NCBI GenBank assembly: GCA_946885905.1
Contig: CAMPHL010000035.1
Location: 1 to 11,254, forward strand
Direction: 5' to 3'
Source: an uncultured Pseudomonadota bacterium
Lineage (GTDB): Bacteria > Pseudomonadota > Gammaproteobacteria > Burkholderiales > Usitatibacteraceae
Length of the DNA stretch: 11,254 nt
Numbering within the stretch: position 1 is the stretch's first letter; each line of letters starts with the position of its first letter. Shown piece by piece: positions 1-7,061 of this stretch. The position numbers and the translations under genes were made by a program. Under the pieces are notes generated by a model, which did no database searches, was not told the origin of the DNA, and saw only the letters and a program-made list of their open reading frames with translations.

Positions 1-2346
1 CACCTGGACCGCGCGATCGCCGGCCACGAGAGCTGGTACGAGCGGCTGCTCCGGCTGCCGGACGGCGAGGAGCGCTGGGTGCGCGTGCGCGTCACGCCCC
101 GCAAGGAGGACGGGCGCGTCGTCGGCTACTACGTGGTGTCGACGGACATCAACGAGATCAAGCGCGCGCAGGCCGAGGTCGAGGACAAGGAGCGGCAGTT
201 GCGCCAGGTCATCGACTCGGTGCCGACGCCGATGTGCTACGTGGATTCCGGCGAGCGCTACCGCTACGTGAACAATGCCTTCCTCGAGTACGTCGGGAAA
301 CCCGCCTCGGAAGTGATCGGCGGCCACGTGCGCGATTTCCTCGACGACGAGCGGTGGGCGGCGCTCCAGCCGAAGCTCGCGCGCGTGCACCAGGGAGAAT
401 CCAGCGCCTCCGAACGGCTGCTGCGATACGCCGACGGCCGCGAGCGCTGGATGACGGTGCGCCTCGCCCCGCGCTTCGTCGACGGCCGCTACATGGGTTA
501 CTTCGCGACCACCAGCGACGTGCACGAGCAGAAGCTGGTGGAGCAGGAGCTGCGGCGCACCAACACGATCCTGTCGGCGCACTTCGACAACACGCCGCTG
601 GCCGTGATCGAGTGGGATACCGACCTTCGCATCGTGCGCTGGTCGGGACAGGCAGAGGCGATCTTCGGATGGAAGGCCCCCGAGGCGCTGGGCAAGCGCC
701 AGGACGGCTGGCGCCACGTCTACGAGGAGGACGAGGAGGCCGCAGCGCGCATGATCCGCGAGCTGGTCGAGGGCCGCAGCCGGCATGCCACGTCGCTGCA
801 CCGCAACTACCGCAAGGACGGCTCGGTGATCTGGGTCGAGTGGCACAACTCGGCGCTGCGCGACGAGGCCGGGCGCCTGGTCTCGATCCTGTCGCTCGCC
901 CAGGACGTCTCCTCGCGCATCCAGGCCGAGGAGCGGCTGCAATACATGGCGACCCACGACGGGCTCACGGCGCTGCCCAACACCGTGCTGCTGAACGACC
1001 GCCTCGAGGCGGCGCTCATGCGCGCGCACCGTGCAAAGCGGCGGGTGGGCGTGATGTTCCTCGACCTGGACCACTTCAAGGACGTGAACGACACGCTCGG
1101 CCACCGCGTGGGCGACCTGCTCCTGAAGGAGGTGTCGCGCCGCATCCGCGCGACGCTTCGCCAGAGCGACGTGCTCGCGCGCATCTCGGGAGACGAGTTC
1201 GTGGTGGTGCTGGAGGACCTGCCCGACGAGGGCGCGCCGGAGCGCGTGGCGCACAAGATCCTGGACGAGGTGCGCCGCCCGTTCCAGATCGAGGGCCAGG
1301 AGATCCACGTGAGCGGCAGCCTGGGGCTCGCGCTCTATCCGGGCGACGGCAAGGACGCCGAGACGCTGCTCAAGAACGCCGATGCGGCGATGTACCACGC
1401 GAAGGAGCTCGGCCGGAACGCCTTCCGCACGTTCTCGACGGAGCTCGGCGAGCGCCGCGCCCATCGCGTCCGCGTGGAGAATGCGCTCCGGCGCGCGCTC
1501 AAGCACGACGAATTGCTGCTGCACTACCAGCCGATCATGGATGTGGCCACCGGCGAAGTCACGCGTGCCGAGGCCCTGCTGCGCTGGCGCGACCCCGAGC
1601 GCGGCCTGGTGATGCCGGCCGGATTCATTCCGCTCGCGGAGGAATCGGGCCTGGGGCACGCCATCGGCGCCTGGGTGCTGGAGGCCGCTTGCCGCCAGGC
1701 ACGCGCCTGGCGCGACGGCGCCGTCGGCAACGTGGCCATCTGCGTGAACCTGTCTGCGAGCCAGCTGCGCGACGCGGGGCTGGTCGCCGACCTGCGCAAG
1801 ATGCTGACGCGCACGGGCTGCGAGGCCGACTGGCTGGAATTCGAGATCACCGAGACCAGCATGGTGCGCGATGTCGAGGGCGCGAGCCTCGTGCTGGCCA
1901 AGCTGAGGGCCCTGGGGGTGCGCATCGCGATCGACGATTTCGGCACCGGCTTCTCGAGCCTGTCGCACCTGCGCCACCTGCCCGTCGACGTGCTGAAGGT
2001 GGACCGCGCGTTCGTCGCCGACATCGAGCCGTCTGCCGAGTCACGCCGGCGCGGCGAGTCCGCCGGCGGCGCGGCGATCGTCTCGGCCGTGATCGGCCTC
2101 GCCCGCGGCCTGGGCCTGGGCGTCGTGGCCGAGGGTGTGGAGAAGCAGTCGCAGCTGGACTTCCTCGCGCGCGAGGGCTGCAGCCACTGCCAGGGTTATC
2201 TCCTGTGCCCTCCGATGGCGGCGGACGACTTCGAGAAATGGCTTTCGGCCCGCCGCAAGCCCGCTTCCAGAAGGCAAGAGCCTAAAGCGGGGAAAGGCAA
2301 GGGAAGCAGGGCAATCAGGGGGAGCAGGGGAAGGGCAAGAAAGTAG
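1..2346 (+). CDS. PAS-GGDEF-EAL cyclic-di-GMP signalling protein, 5'-truncated by window
   Basis: Cytoplasmic-type protein predicted to make and/or degrade cyclic-di-GMP under PAS control. The frame is open from base 1 without a start, and the first in-frame GTG (79) falls inside a PAS domain, so the gene begins upstream. Numbering codons from base 1, a PAS/PAC end spans about 1-60, PAS 2 about 63-178, PAS 3 about 186-313, GGDEF about 316-480 and EAL about 491-750. The GGDEF signature is SGDEF (codons 396-400), with an inhibitory I-site RQSD five residues before it (387-390). The EAL domain keeps EALLRW (524-529), the NLSASQL and EITET segments, DDFGTG (645-650) and AEGVE, so phosphodiesterase activity is likely. 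Cyclase activity is plausible because a first-position G to S change is often tolerated. There is a short Ser/Arg/Gly-rich insertion after VADIEP. The last ~25 residues are Lys/Arg/Gly-rich and are encoded by the repeat starting near 2284. Confidence 0.95.
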   Translation, partial: HLDRAIAGHESWYERLLRLPDGEERWVRVRVTPRKEDGRVVGYYVVSTDINEIKRAQAEVEDKERQLRQVIDSVPTPMCYVDSGERYRYVNNAFLEYVGKPASEVIGGHVRDFLDDERWAALQPKLARVHQGESSASERLLRYADGRERWMTVRLAPRFVDGRYMGYFATTSDVHEQKLVEQELRRTNTILSAHFDNTPLAVIEWDTDLRIVRWSGQAEAIFGWKAPEALGKRQDGWRHVYEEDEEAAARMIRELVEGRSRHATSLHRNYRKDGSVIWVEWHNSALRDEAGRLVSILSLAQDVSSRIQAEERLQYMATHDGLTALPNTVLLNDRLEAALMRAHRAKRRVGVMFLDLDHFKDVNDTLGHRVGDLLLKEVSRRIRATLRQSDVLARISGDEFVVVLEDLPDEGAPERVAHKILDEVRRPFQIEGQEIHVSGSLGLALYPGDGKDAETLLKNADAAMYHAKELGRNAFRTFSTELGERRAHRVRVENALRRALKHDELLLHYQPIMDVATGEVTRAEALLRWRDPERGLVMPAGFIPLAEESGLGHAIGAWVLEAACRQARAWRDGAVGNVAICVNLSASQLRDAGLVADLRKMLTRTGCEADWLEFEITETSMVRDVEGASLVLAKLRALGVRIAIDDFGTGFSSLSHLRHLPVDVLKVDRAFVADIEPSAESRRRGESAGGAAIVSAVIGLARGLGLGVVAEGVEKQSQLDFLAREGCSHCQGYLLCPPMAADDFEKWLSARRKPASRRQEPKAGKGKGSRAIRGSRGRARK

Positions 2347-2443
2347 GCGGGCTTCGATCCATGACATCGAGCGCAGGCACGAACCACGCTGGGGTTCCTC
2401 TGATCCCCCTGCTTCCCCTGCTTCCCGCTTTCCCCTGCTTTCA
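2284..2443. repeat. Purine-rich inverted repeat element, copy A
   Basis: This lies at the convergent junction of the PAS-GGDEF-EAL gene and the rstB-like gene. The left part (2284-2343) is G/A-rich on the + strand with units such as GGGAAGCA, GGGCAATCA and GGGGGAGCA. The right part (2399-2443) is its pyrimidine-rich inverse, which on the minus strand reads GGGAAGCA-GGGGAAGCA-GGGGGATCA-GAG. The middle holds GCAGGCACGA (2373-2382), the inverse of the TCGTGCCTGC core of the copies at 7861-8116, and a small TCGAT-N7-ATCGA hairpin (2354-2370). The element ends two bases from the rstB-like stop codon and includes the stop codon of the upstream gene. It could work as a two-way transcription end, but there is no classic T-tract. 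The repeat call is firm; the function is unknown. Confidence 0.85.
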
Positions 2444-2445
2444 GC

Positions 2446-3744
2446 TCACCAGGAAATCGAAATGCGTGCGCCACCGAGAGGCGAATCGGAGATGCGCGCC
2501 TCGCCGCCGTGCCACTCGGCCACGCTCTTCACGATCGCAAGCCCCAGCCCGACACCGCCCGAATCGCGACCGCGCGAGCCCTCGAGCCGGGTGAAGGGCT
2601 CGAACAAACGTTCGCGCTCGACTATGGGCACGCCGGGACCGTCGTCGTCGACGCTGATGGTGGTGCGGCTCCCGGCCCGCTCGACCGTGAGCGCGACCTT
2701 CGAGTGCGCGTATCGCACGGCGTTCCTCACGACGTTGATGAGCGCGCGCGCGAGGTACTTCGAATCGCACGAGAGGCTTTCGGGCAGGTGGCGCGGCGGC
2801 TCGATCGCCACCGACCGGCCCGAGGCGCGCATCTCGTCCTGCGCCCGCCGCAGCACTTCTTCGACGAGCGGCGCCGCGGGCACCTCGCGCGGGCGATAGG
2901 GCGGGGCCTCGCGCAAGCTGGCGAGCACCAGGAGCTCGCTCACCAGCTCCTCGAGGTCCACGACGTCGCCCTGCATCGCCGCGAAGCGCGCCTCCCGCTC
3001 CCCGGAGGTCTCCGCGGTGCGCGCGAGCTCGAGGTCGAACTTGAGCTGGGCGAGCGGGGTGCGCAGCTCGTGGGCCACGCCCTGCTCGAGGTCGCGGTGC
3101 GACTGCAGCAGCGCCTGCACGCGGCCCGCCATCGCGTTGAAGGCCGTGGAGATCGGCTGCAGCATCGATCCGGGTGCCAGGTCCGAGCGCACGGTGAAGT
3201 CGCCTTCGCCCACGCGCGCCGTCGCGGCCTTGAGCGCCTCGAGGTCGCGCCACAGCGGACGCGTAAGACGGAACAGGATGAGCGAAAGCGCGGTCGTGAC
3301 CAGCAGCACGATGATGCTGTAGTAGAGCGCGAGGTATTCGTAGGCGCCTACCCACTCGATGCGCAGCACCCGGCCGGTGTCGCCGATGCGCCTCAGGTAC
3401 ACGTTGCCCCCACCTGGGCGGTCGCGGAATGCGATCTGCCCACCGCGCAGCCTCTCCTTCTCGGCCGAGGACATGAAGAAGTCGTCCTGCGCCTGCGCCA
3501 GCGGCACGACCTCGTGGCTCACGCGGAAAGTGGCCTCGATCTCCTTCAGCCGCCCCTGCCAGTCCGGCACGCGCGTGTCGGTGACGATCCGCTCCGCGCG
3601 ATCGAAGGCGACGCCCGCGCGCTGGCGCTGCTGCTCGGCGTGCATCTGCGCCATGACCTGGTCGGTCACGTACATGAAGAAGACGAATGCTGCCGTGGCG
3701 GGCAGCATCAACAGGACGTAGAGGCGGAGGAAGAGGCGAAGCAT
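2446..3744 (-). CDS. rstB: RstB-like membrane sensor histidine kinase
   Basis: Inner-membrane sensor kinase of 432 residues, close to the usual RstB length, predicted to phosphorylate the RstA-like regulator encoded just upstream. TM1 covers about 7-27 and a periplasmic sensor about 28-136 (including DWQGRLKEIE and RLRGGQI, reminiscent of enterobacterial RstB). TM2 covers about 138-160 and a HAMP linker about 161-215. The HisKA domain has HELRTP with phospho-acceptor His225. The ATPase domain has an N-box around Asn337-Asn341, DDDGPG (366-371) and GGVGLGLAI (396-404), so all catalytic boxes are intact. The ATG at 3744 places TM1 correctly, but no clear Shine-Dalgarno is visible and a TAG immediately precedes it. 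It probably forms an operon with rstA, 109 bp upstream, across a repeat-like spacer. The family call is firm; RstB orthology rests on recalled sequence resemblance. Confidence 0.9.
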   Translation of the reverse strand: MLRLFLRLYVLLMLPATAAFVFFMYVTDQVMAQMHAEQQRQRAGVAFDRAERIVTDTRVPDWQGRLKEIEATFRVSHEVVPLAQAQDDFFMSSAEKERLRGGQIAFRDRPGGGNVYLRRIGDTGRVLRIEWVGAYEYLALYYSIIVLLVTTALSLILFRLTRPLWRDLEALKAATARVGEGDFTVRSDLAPGSMLQPISTAFNAMAGRVQALLQSHRDLEQGVAHELRTPLAQLKFDLELARTAETSGEREARFAAMQGDVVDLEELVSELLVLASLREAPPYRPREVPAAPLVEEVLRRAQDEMRASGRSVAIEPPRHLPESLSCDSKYLARALINVVRNAVRYAHSKVALTVERAGSRTTISVDDDGPGVPIVERERLFEPFTRLEGSRGRDSGGVGLGLAIVKSVAEWHGGEARISDSPLGGARISISW

Positions 3745-3752
3745 CTAAATGG

Positions 3753-3853
3753 GCAGAAGGCCGCAAACAGTAGACCGGAAAAACATTTCGCCTGCCAACG
3801 CGGCCCTTGCGTCCACGTCTACCGTCTACTGTCCTCTACCGCCCACCGCTGTC
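3753..3853. repeat. GTAGAC-unit inverted repeat in the rstA-rstB spacer
   Basis: This fills nearly all of the 109-bp gap between the rstA-like stop codon and the rstB-like start. On the minus strand, directly after the TAA, come spaced units GGTAGAG, CAGTAGAC, GGTAGAC and GTGGACG. A core reading CAAGGGCCGCGTTGGCAGG follows, and then an inverse arm. The arms are ACAGTAGACCGG (3767-3778) and CCGTCTACTGT (3822-3832), complementary apart from one extra base, with a 43-nt loop. The plan (stop codon, purine-rich units, GCGTTG-containing core, inverse arm) matches the repeats at 2284-2443 and 7861-8116, but the unit sequence differs. It could tune rstB expression relative to rstA by folding in the transcript. 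Only one copy is in this window, so dispersal is inferred. Confidence 0.55.
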
Positions 3854-4600
3854 TTACGCGTCCCCGGCGAAGAGGTAACCCCTCAGCCTCACCGTCTTGA
3901 TCATCGACTCCGCCCCGCCGGCCTCCTGCAGCTTCTTGCGCAGGCGGCAGATGCGCGCGTCGATGGAGCGGTCGAGCCCGTCGTAGTCGATGCCGCGCAC
4001 CACGCGCAGGATCTCGTCGCGCGTCACGACGTTGCCGGCGCGCGAGGCGAGGAGCCAGAGGATGTCGAAGTCGCCCGTGGTGAGCTCCACCGGCCGCGAG
4101 TCGATGCAAGCCGCGCGCCTCGTGCCGTCGATGGACAGACGCCCGGCGGTGAGCCGCGCTTCGCGGGGCTCGGGCGGGGCCGAACGCGCGCGGCGCAGCA
4201 GCGCCTCGATCCGTGCGAGCAGCACGCGCGGCTCGACCGGTTTCACGACGTAGTCGTCCGCGCCCATTTCGAGGCCCAGGACGTGGTCGATGTTCTCGCC
4301 CTTGGCGGTAAGGATGAGGATCGGGATCCGGTCGTGCCGGCGCAGCTCGCGGCAAATCGTGAGGCCGTCCTTGCCGGGCAGCATGAGGTCGAGGATTACC
4401 AGGTCGGGCTTGAGGCGCTCGAAGCGCTCGACCGCCGCTGCCCCGTCGCCCTCCATGTATACCTCGTAGTTGTGGCGCTCGAGGTAGTCGCGGATCGACG
4501 CGGCCAGGCGCTGGCTGTCCTCGACCAGCAATACGCGCAGCCGCTGCGAGGGAACCGCCGCGGATTCGTGGCTGCGCGTTACCAAGGATTCGGCATGCAT
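3854..4600 (-). CDS. rstA: RstA-like OmpR-family response regulator
   Basis: DNA-binding response regulator of 248 residues, a normal length, and predicted partner of the RstB-like kinase downstream. The receiver domain (about 21-140) has the acidic pair Glu27/Asp28, phospho-acceptor Asp71 in LDLMLPGKDG, Thr98 and Lys120. The C-terminal winged helix (about 152-246) ends in SIDARICRLRKKL and IKTVRLRGYLF. The segment RGIDYDGLDRSID closely resembles enterobacterial RstA, which supports the symbol. The ATG at 4600 is chosen. An in-frame GTG at 4621 would add seven residues. Neither has a convincing Shine-Dalgarno, and about 20 residues precede the receiver in either case. A palindrome GTAAC-N5-GTTAC lies 38 bp upstream. 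The BON lipoprotein gene lies 91 bp upstream on the same strand, so an independent promoter is possible. Confidence 0.92.
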   Translation of the reverse strand: MHAESLVTRSHESAAVPSQRLRVLLVEDSQRLAASIRDYLERHNYEVYMEGDGAAAVERFERLKPDLVILDLMLPGKDGLTICRELRRHDRIPILILTAKGENIDHVLGLEMGADDYVVKPVEPRVLLARIEALLRRARSAPPEPREARLTAGRLSIDGTRRAACIDSRPVELTTGDFDILWLLASRAGNVVTRDEILRVVRGIDYDGLDRSIDARICRLRKKLQEAGGAESMIKTVRLRGYLFAGDA

Positions 4601-4637
4601 TGACCGGAGGATACTACGCACCCCTGGTCGCCGCCGC

Positions 4638-4652
4638 GTAACGGTCTGTTAC
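4638..4652. promoter_or_regulatory. GTAAC-N5-GTTAC palindrome upstream of rstA-like gene
   Basis: A perfect 5-bp inverted repeat, GTAACGGTCTGTTAC, sits in the 91-bp gap between the BON gene and the rstA-like gene. Its GTTAC half matches the conserved part of the published E. coli RstA box (TACATNTNGTTACA), but the other half of that box is not present. It could be an autoregulatory site or a chance palindrome. Confidence 0.3.
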
Positions 4653-4691
4653 CGCTGCTTCGCGCCGTTGATCGGCCTTTCCAGCCCCGAT

Positions 4692-5126
4692 CTACCCCTG
4701 TTTCACGGTGAGGTGATTCCTCACCTCGCGCACGCCCCGGTTGGCGGCGGCGAGCTTCTCGGCCCGCACGCGCGCGGTCGGAGTCTCGGTGACGCCATTG
4801 AGGGTGACCACGCCGTCCTTGGTGTCGACGTCGATCTTGAAGACGCTCAGGTCCGGATCCTTGAGGTAGTCGGCCTTGATCGAGGCCGTGATCGCCGCGT
4901 CGCTGTCCGCGGCTTCCTTCATCTTCTCGCCCGCCTTCTCCAACGCGGGCTTCACCTGCTCGCCCGCGCGGCTCAATTCTTCCTTGGTCTGGGCGAGCGC
5001 GCGGTCGACCTTCTGGCCGACGGTGGCGCCGTTGCCGGCGTTCTGCTGGCTGGCGTCGCAGGCTGACAGCGCGGCGCAGGCTATGGCCGCGACGAGCGCC
5101 GGGCGCGTGAATGCATGGGCCTTCAT
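4692..5126 (-). CDS. BON-domain lipoprotein (OsmY-like)
   Basis: Predicted envelope lipoprotein of 144 residues. A short signal peptide ends in lipobox LSAC with Cys23 as the lipidated residue. The residue after the cysteine is Asp, which in E. coli retains lipoproteins at the inner membrane; whether this host follows that rule is unknown. An Ala/Lys/Glu-rich, probably helical stretch spans about 34-73. A single BON domain (about 76-142) includes the characteristic DGVVTLNG. BON domains bind membranes or phospholipids in osmotic-stress proteins such as OsmY. The ATG at 5126 is chosen because GGAGGA lies five bases upstream and the signal peptide starts there; an in-frame extension to 5243 is not needed. 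It diverges from the yqjDE operon with a 266-bp shared intergenic region. Confidence 0.92.
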   Translation of the reverse strand: MKAHAFTRPALVAAIACAALSACDASQQNAGNGATVGQKVDRALAQTKEELSRAGEQVKPALEKAGEKMKEAADSDAAITASIKADYLKDPDLSVFKIDVDTKDGVVTLNGVTETPTARVRAEKLAAANRGVREVRNHLTVKQG

Positions 5127-5392
5127 GGGGGTCCTCCGGCAAGGCGTGGAAAACACGAGGGTTCGTGCGGACCATCGTAGCGATGCCCGCGTCGCCGCAC
5201 CGTCGGCGCGCGGCTCTAACCGCTGTCCTCCGGGGCTTACCACGGTGTCGGATGAGTCCCACCACTGAATCGGATTCGGCTAGGGACCGTAACGGCGTGC
5301 TCCGACAGAGCGGGAAAGCCCCCGTTCCTATGCTGTCAGGGCAACACGCTGAACACACGAATACCGCACAACCGCAACCAGGAGGCCAGACC
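5127..5392. other. Divergent intergenic region between BON gene and yqjD operon
   Basis: A 266-bp region that must hold the promoters of two divergent transcription units. Visible items are a small palindrome GAATC-G-GATTC (5267-5277), a GTAACGG motif (5289-5295) and a TATGCT hexamer (5329-5334) that could be a -10 box for yqjD. No well-spaced -35 box is seen for either direction, which may point to an alternative sigma factor. Both genes have strong Shine-Dalgarno sequences at the edges. Confidence 0.4.
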
Positions 5393-5698
5393 ATGCAAAG
5401 CCGTGCAACGCCGAACGTCGTCGGGCGCGACGTCCAGAACGTGGTGAACGAAGCGCAGGAGCTGCTCAAGACCGTCCACACCGAAGGCGCCAACCGCCTC
5501 GACGAGGTGAAGACGAAGATGAGCGCGCAGTACGACGTCGCAAGGGCGAGGCTGGGCGACCTCCAGACGACGGTCGTCGACGGGGCCAAGGCCGCCGTCG
5601 ATACGACCGACGAATACGTTCGCACCAACCCGTGGACCGCAGTGTGCGTAGCCGCCGCCGCGGGCGCGGTGATCGGCTTCCTCGCCACGCGCCGCTAG
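5393..5698 (+). CDS. yqjD: DUF883 / YqjD-ElaB family membrane-anchored protein
   Basis: Protein of 101 residues, the usual size for the family, whose E. coli members YqjD and ElaB are stationary-phase, C-tail-anchored inner-membrane proteins that associate with ribosomes. The N-terminal ~75 residues are helical and charged with regular hydrophobic spacing. One transmembrane segment (about 81-98, with glycines at 91 and 95) ends at a terminal Arg-Arg. The motif VRTNPWTAV before the membrane segment is typical of the family. The ATG at 5393 has AGGAGG seven bases upstream. It heads a + strand run with yqjE starting 14 bp after its stop. Family assignment is firm. Confidence 0.93.
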   Translation: MQSRATPNVVGRDVQNVVNEAQELLKTVHTEGANRLDEVKTKMSAQYDVARARLGDLQTTVVDGAKAAVDTTDEYVRTNPWTAVCVAAAAGAVIGFLATRR

Positions 5699-5712
5699 CA
5701 GGGCGAACGGCC

Positions 5713-6111
5713 ATGCTTCGGGAAGCCGCGGGCGCCATGGGCGACCTCAAGGGAATCGCCACCACCGGGGTGCGCGCGCTGCGCACGCGCCTGGAGCTGC
5801 TCGCCATCGAGGTGAAGGAGGAGAAGGCCTGGGCGATGCGCTTCATCATCTTCGCCATCGCCGCCCTGTATCTCCTTACCTTCGGCCTGCTGCTGGGGAT
5901 CTTCGCCATCGTGCTGTTCGCCGCGGAGGAGAACCGCCCGGCGATCCTCGCCATCTGCGCTGGCGCGTTCATCGCCTTCGGCATCGGCGCGGCGGCCTGG
6001 ATCTACTCGCAGTCCAGGTCCCGCCGCTCGCTCTTCCAGGAGACCATCGCGGTCCTCAAGGGCGACGAGCAGGGCCTGCGCGATCTGCTGGGAGCCCCAG
6101 GCGATGACTGA
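5713..6111 (+). CDS. yqjE: YqjE / DUF1469 (holin-X superfamily) membrane protein
   Basis: Inner-membrane protein of 132 residues. An amphipathic N-terminal stretch (about 1-40, with RTRLELLAIEVKEEK) precedes two transmembrane segments (about 43-70 and 77-98) separated by a short charged turn. The C-terminal tail is soluble. This is the standard layout of YqjE-type proteins, annotated as holin-superfamily although no lysis function is implied here. Only a weak Shine-Dalgarno (AGGG) precedes the ATG, which fits translational coupling to yqjD 14 bp upstream. Its end overlaps the next gene by eight bases (ATG at 6104, stop at 6109-6111). Confidence 0.92.
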   Translation: MLREAAGAMGDLKGIATTGVRALRTRLELLAIEVKEEKAWAMRFIIFAIAALYLLTFGLLLGIFAIVLFAAEENRPAILAICAGAFIAFGIGAAAWIYSQSRSRRSLFQETIAVLKGDEQGLRDLLGAPGDD

Positions 6112-6352
6112 GCTGGAGGAACTCGAGCAGAGGCGCGAGCTCGTCGTGCTGGCCGCGCGCCTGCAGCGCGCCACGATGATGCGGCGCGTCGAGCGCCTGC
6201 GAGCGAACCCCACGCGCCGCGTGTTCAACCTCGCCGCGAGCGCGGCGCGCCGGCCGGCGGTGCTGAGCATCGGCACGGCTGTCGCCCGTCTCGCGTTGCG
6301 GCTCTGGCGGCGGCGCGCGCAACGAAAGCGCCTCCGGCTGCAGGTGCAGTAA
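6104..6352 (+). CDS. yqjK: YqjK-like small basic protein
   Basis: Protein of 82 residues, slightly shorter than E. coli YqjK. An acidic start (TELEELEQ) leads into a helical Arg-rich body. One moderately hydrophobic stretch (about 51-66) could touch the membrane, and the tail is strongly basic (LWRRRAQRKRL). Function is unknown. The call rests on position after yqjD-yqjE, the 8-base overlap with yqjE and overall composition rather than on a catalytic motif. It is probably translated by coupling; a GGGAG lies about ten bases before the ATG. Confidence 0.75.
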   Translation: MTELEELEQRRELVVLAARLQRATMMRRVERLRANPTRRVFNLAASAARRPAVLSIGTAVARLALRLWRRRAQRKRLRLQVQ

Positions 6353-6380
6353 CCCTTCCTCAACAACCTAGGAGAACCAA

Positions 6381-6548
6381 ATGCTTTACTGGGCCGCAGT
6401 CTTTTTCGTGATCGCGCTGATCGCGGCAGTGCTGGGCTTCGGCGGCATCGCCGCAGGAGCCGCGGGCATCGCCAAGATCCTGTTCTTCGTGTTCCTGATC
6501 GCCTTCGTCGTTTCGCTCCTCATGGGAGTGTTCCGGCGCGGCGTATAG
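6381..6548 (+). CDS. DUF1328 (YtjA-type) small membrane peptide
   Basis: A 55-residue peptide starting [20 protein letters not shown]. It has two hydrophobic segments (about 4-20 and 31-49) around a Gly/Ala-rich turn ([14 protein letters not shown]), and ends VFRRGV. This is the standard form of DUF1328 proteins, small membrane proteins of unknown function common in Proteobacteria and often found near stress genes. AGGAGA lies five bases before the ATG. Its stop codon (6546-6548) overlaps the Shine-Dalgarno AGGAGG of the next gene, so the two are probably translationally linked. Confidence 0.92.
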   Translation: MLYWAAVFFVIALIAAVLGFGGIAAGAAGIAKILFFVFLIAFVVSLLMGVFRRGV

Positions 6549-6557
6549 GAGGCCGCC

Positions 6558-7040
6558 ATGAAGCACGGCACACTGGCGGCGATCGCCGTCGCCGCCGCGC
6601 TGGGCGGCTGCGCTTCCGATCCGTACTACTACCAGTACGGTGACTCGCGCTACTCCGAACCTTCGCGCTACAACTACGCGCCCGCGCCGGCCTACGGCAA
6701 CGTCGCGTACGAAGAAGTCGGGCGCGTGGTCGCCATCGACGTCGTCGGCCGCCGTGGAGGCGCCACGGGCGCCGGCGCGGTCGCGGGCGCGATCGTCGGC
6801 GGCGTGCTCGGCCACCAGATCGGCAGCGGCCGCGGCAACGACGCCGCGACGGCCGCGGGCGCCATCGGCGGCGCGGTTGCCGGACATGAGATCGAGAAGC
6901 GCCGTTCCGGAGACGAGGAATACCGCCTCACGGTGGAGCTCCGCGACGGGCGTACCGCCACGTTCGTGCAGGAATCGCTCAACGGCATCCGCGTGGGCGA
7001 TCGCGTGAGGGTCGTCGACAACCGCCTCTATCGCGATTAG
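6558..7040 (+). CDS. Glycine-zipper (17-kDa antigen / SlyB-type) lipoprotein
   Basis: Outer-envelope lipoprotein of 160 residues. A signal peptide ends in lipobox LGGC with Cys18; Ala at +2 fits outer-membrane sorting. A Tyr-rich, low-complexity linker (about 22-52) is followed by GRVVAIDVV. The glycine-zipper region (about 66-110) has repeated Gly/Ala spacing, GAGAVAGAIVGGVLGHQIG and AGAIGGAVAGHEIE. A soluble C-terminal domain ends GIRVGDRVRVVDNRLYRD. Such proteins sit in or on the outer membrane and are often induced by envelope stress. AGGAGG lies five bases upstream of the ATG. It is the last gene of the yqjD run and is followed by a 12-bp-arm hairpin. Confidence 0.93.
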   Translation: MKHGTLAAIAVAAALGGCASDPYYYQYGDSRYSEPSRYNYAPAPAYGNVAYEEVGRVVAIDVVGRRGGATGAGAVAGAIVGGVLGHQIGSGRGNDAATAAGAIGGAVAGHEIEKRRSGDEEYRLTVELRDGRTATFVQESLNGIRVGDRVRVVDNRLYRD

Positions 7041-7061
7041 CAGCAGCACTCCTGGTGCGCC

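Noticed and set aside
2284..2443. Insertion sequence or transposon remnant
   Set aside because: No transposase fragment or clear target-site duplication was seen. A non-autonomous element remains possible, but nothing in the window shows the mobilising enzyme.
2446..3900. Long open frame on the + strand (2509-3900) across the rstB-like gene
   Set aside because: The minus-strand frame encodes a complete histidine kinase with all motifs; the + frame is Arg/His-rich and shows no domain, as expected for an antisense frame in GC-rich DNA.
5318..5331. Shared promoter motif GCCCCC-N3/4-CCTAT upstream of yqjD and of the DUF5648 gene (9925-9939)
   Set aside because: The two sites differ in spacing and no matching upstream element lies at a constant distance; two GC-rich matches are not enough to call a sigma-factor motif.
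5713..6111. Phage holin, implying a prophage
   Set aside because: The holin-superfamily label reflects the two-helix fold; the neighbours are yqjD and yqjK-like genes and no phage genes are present.
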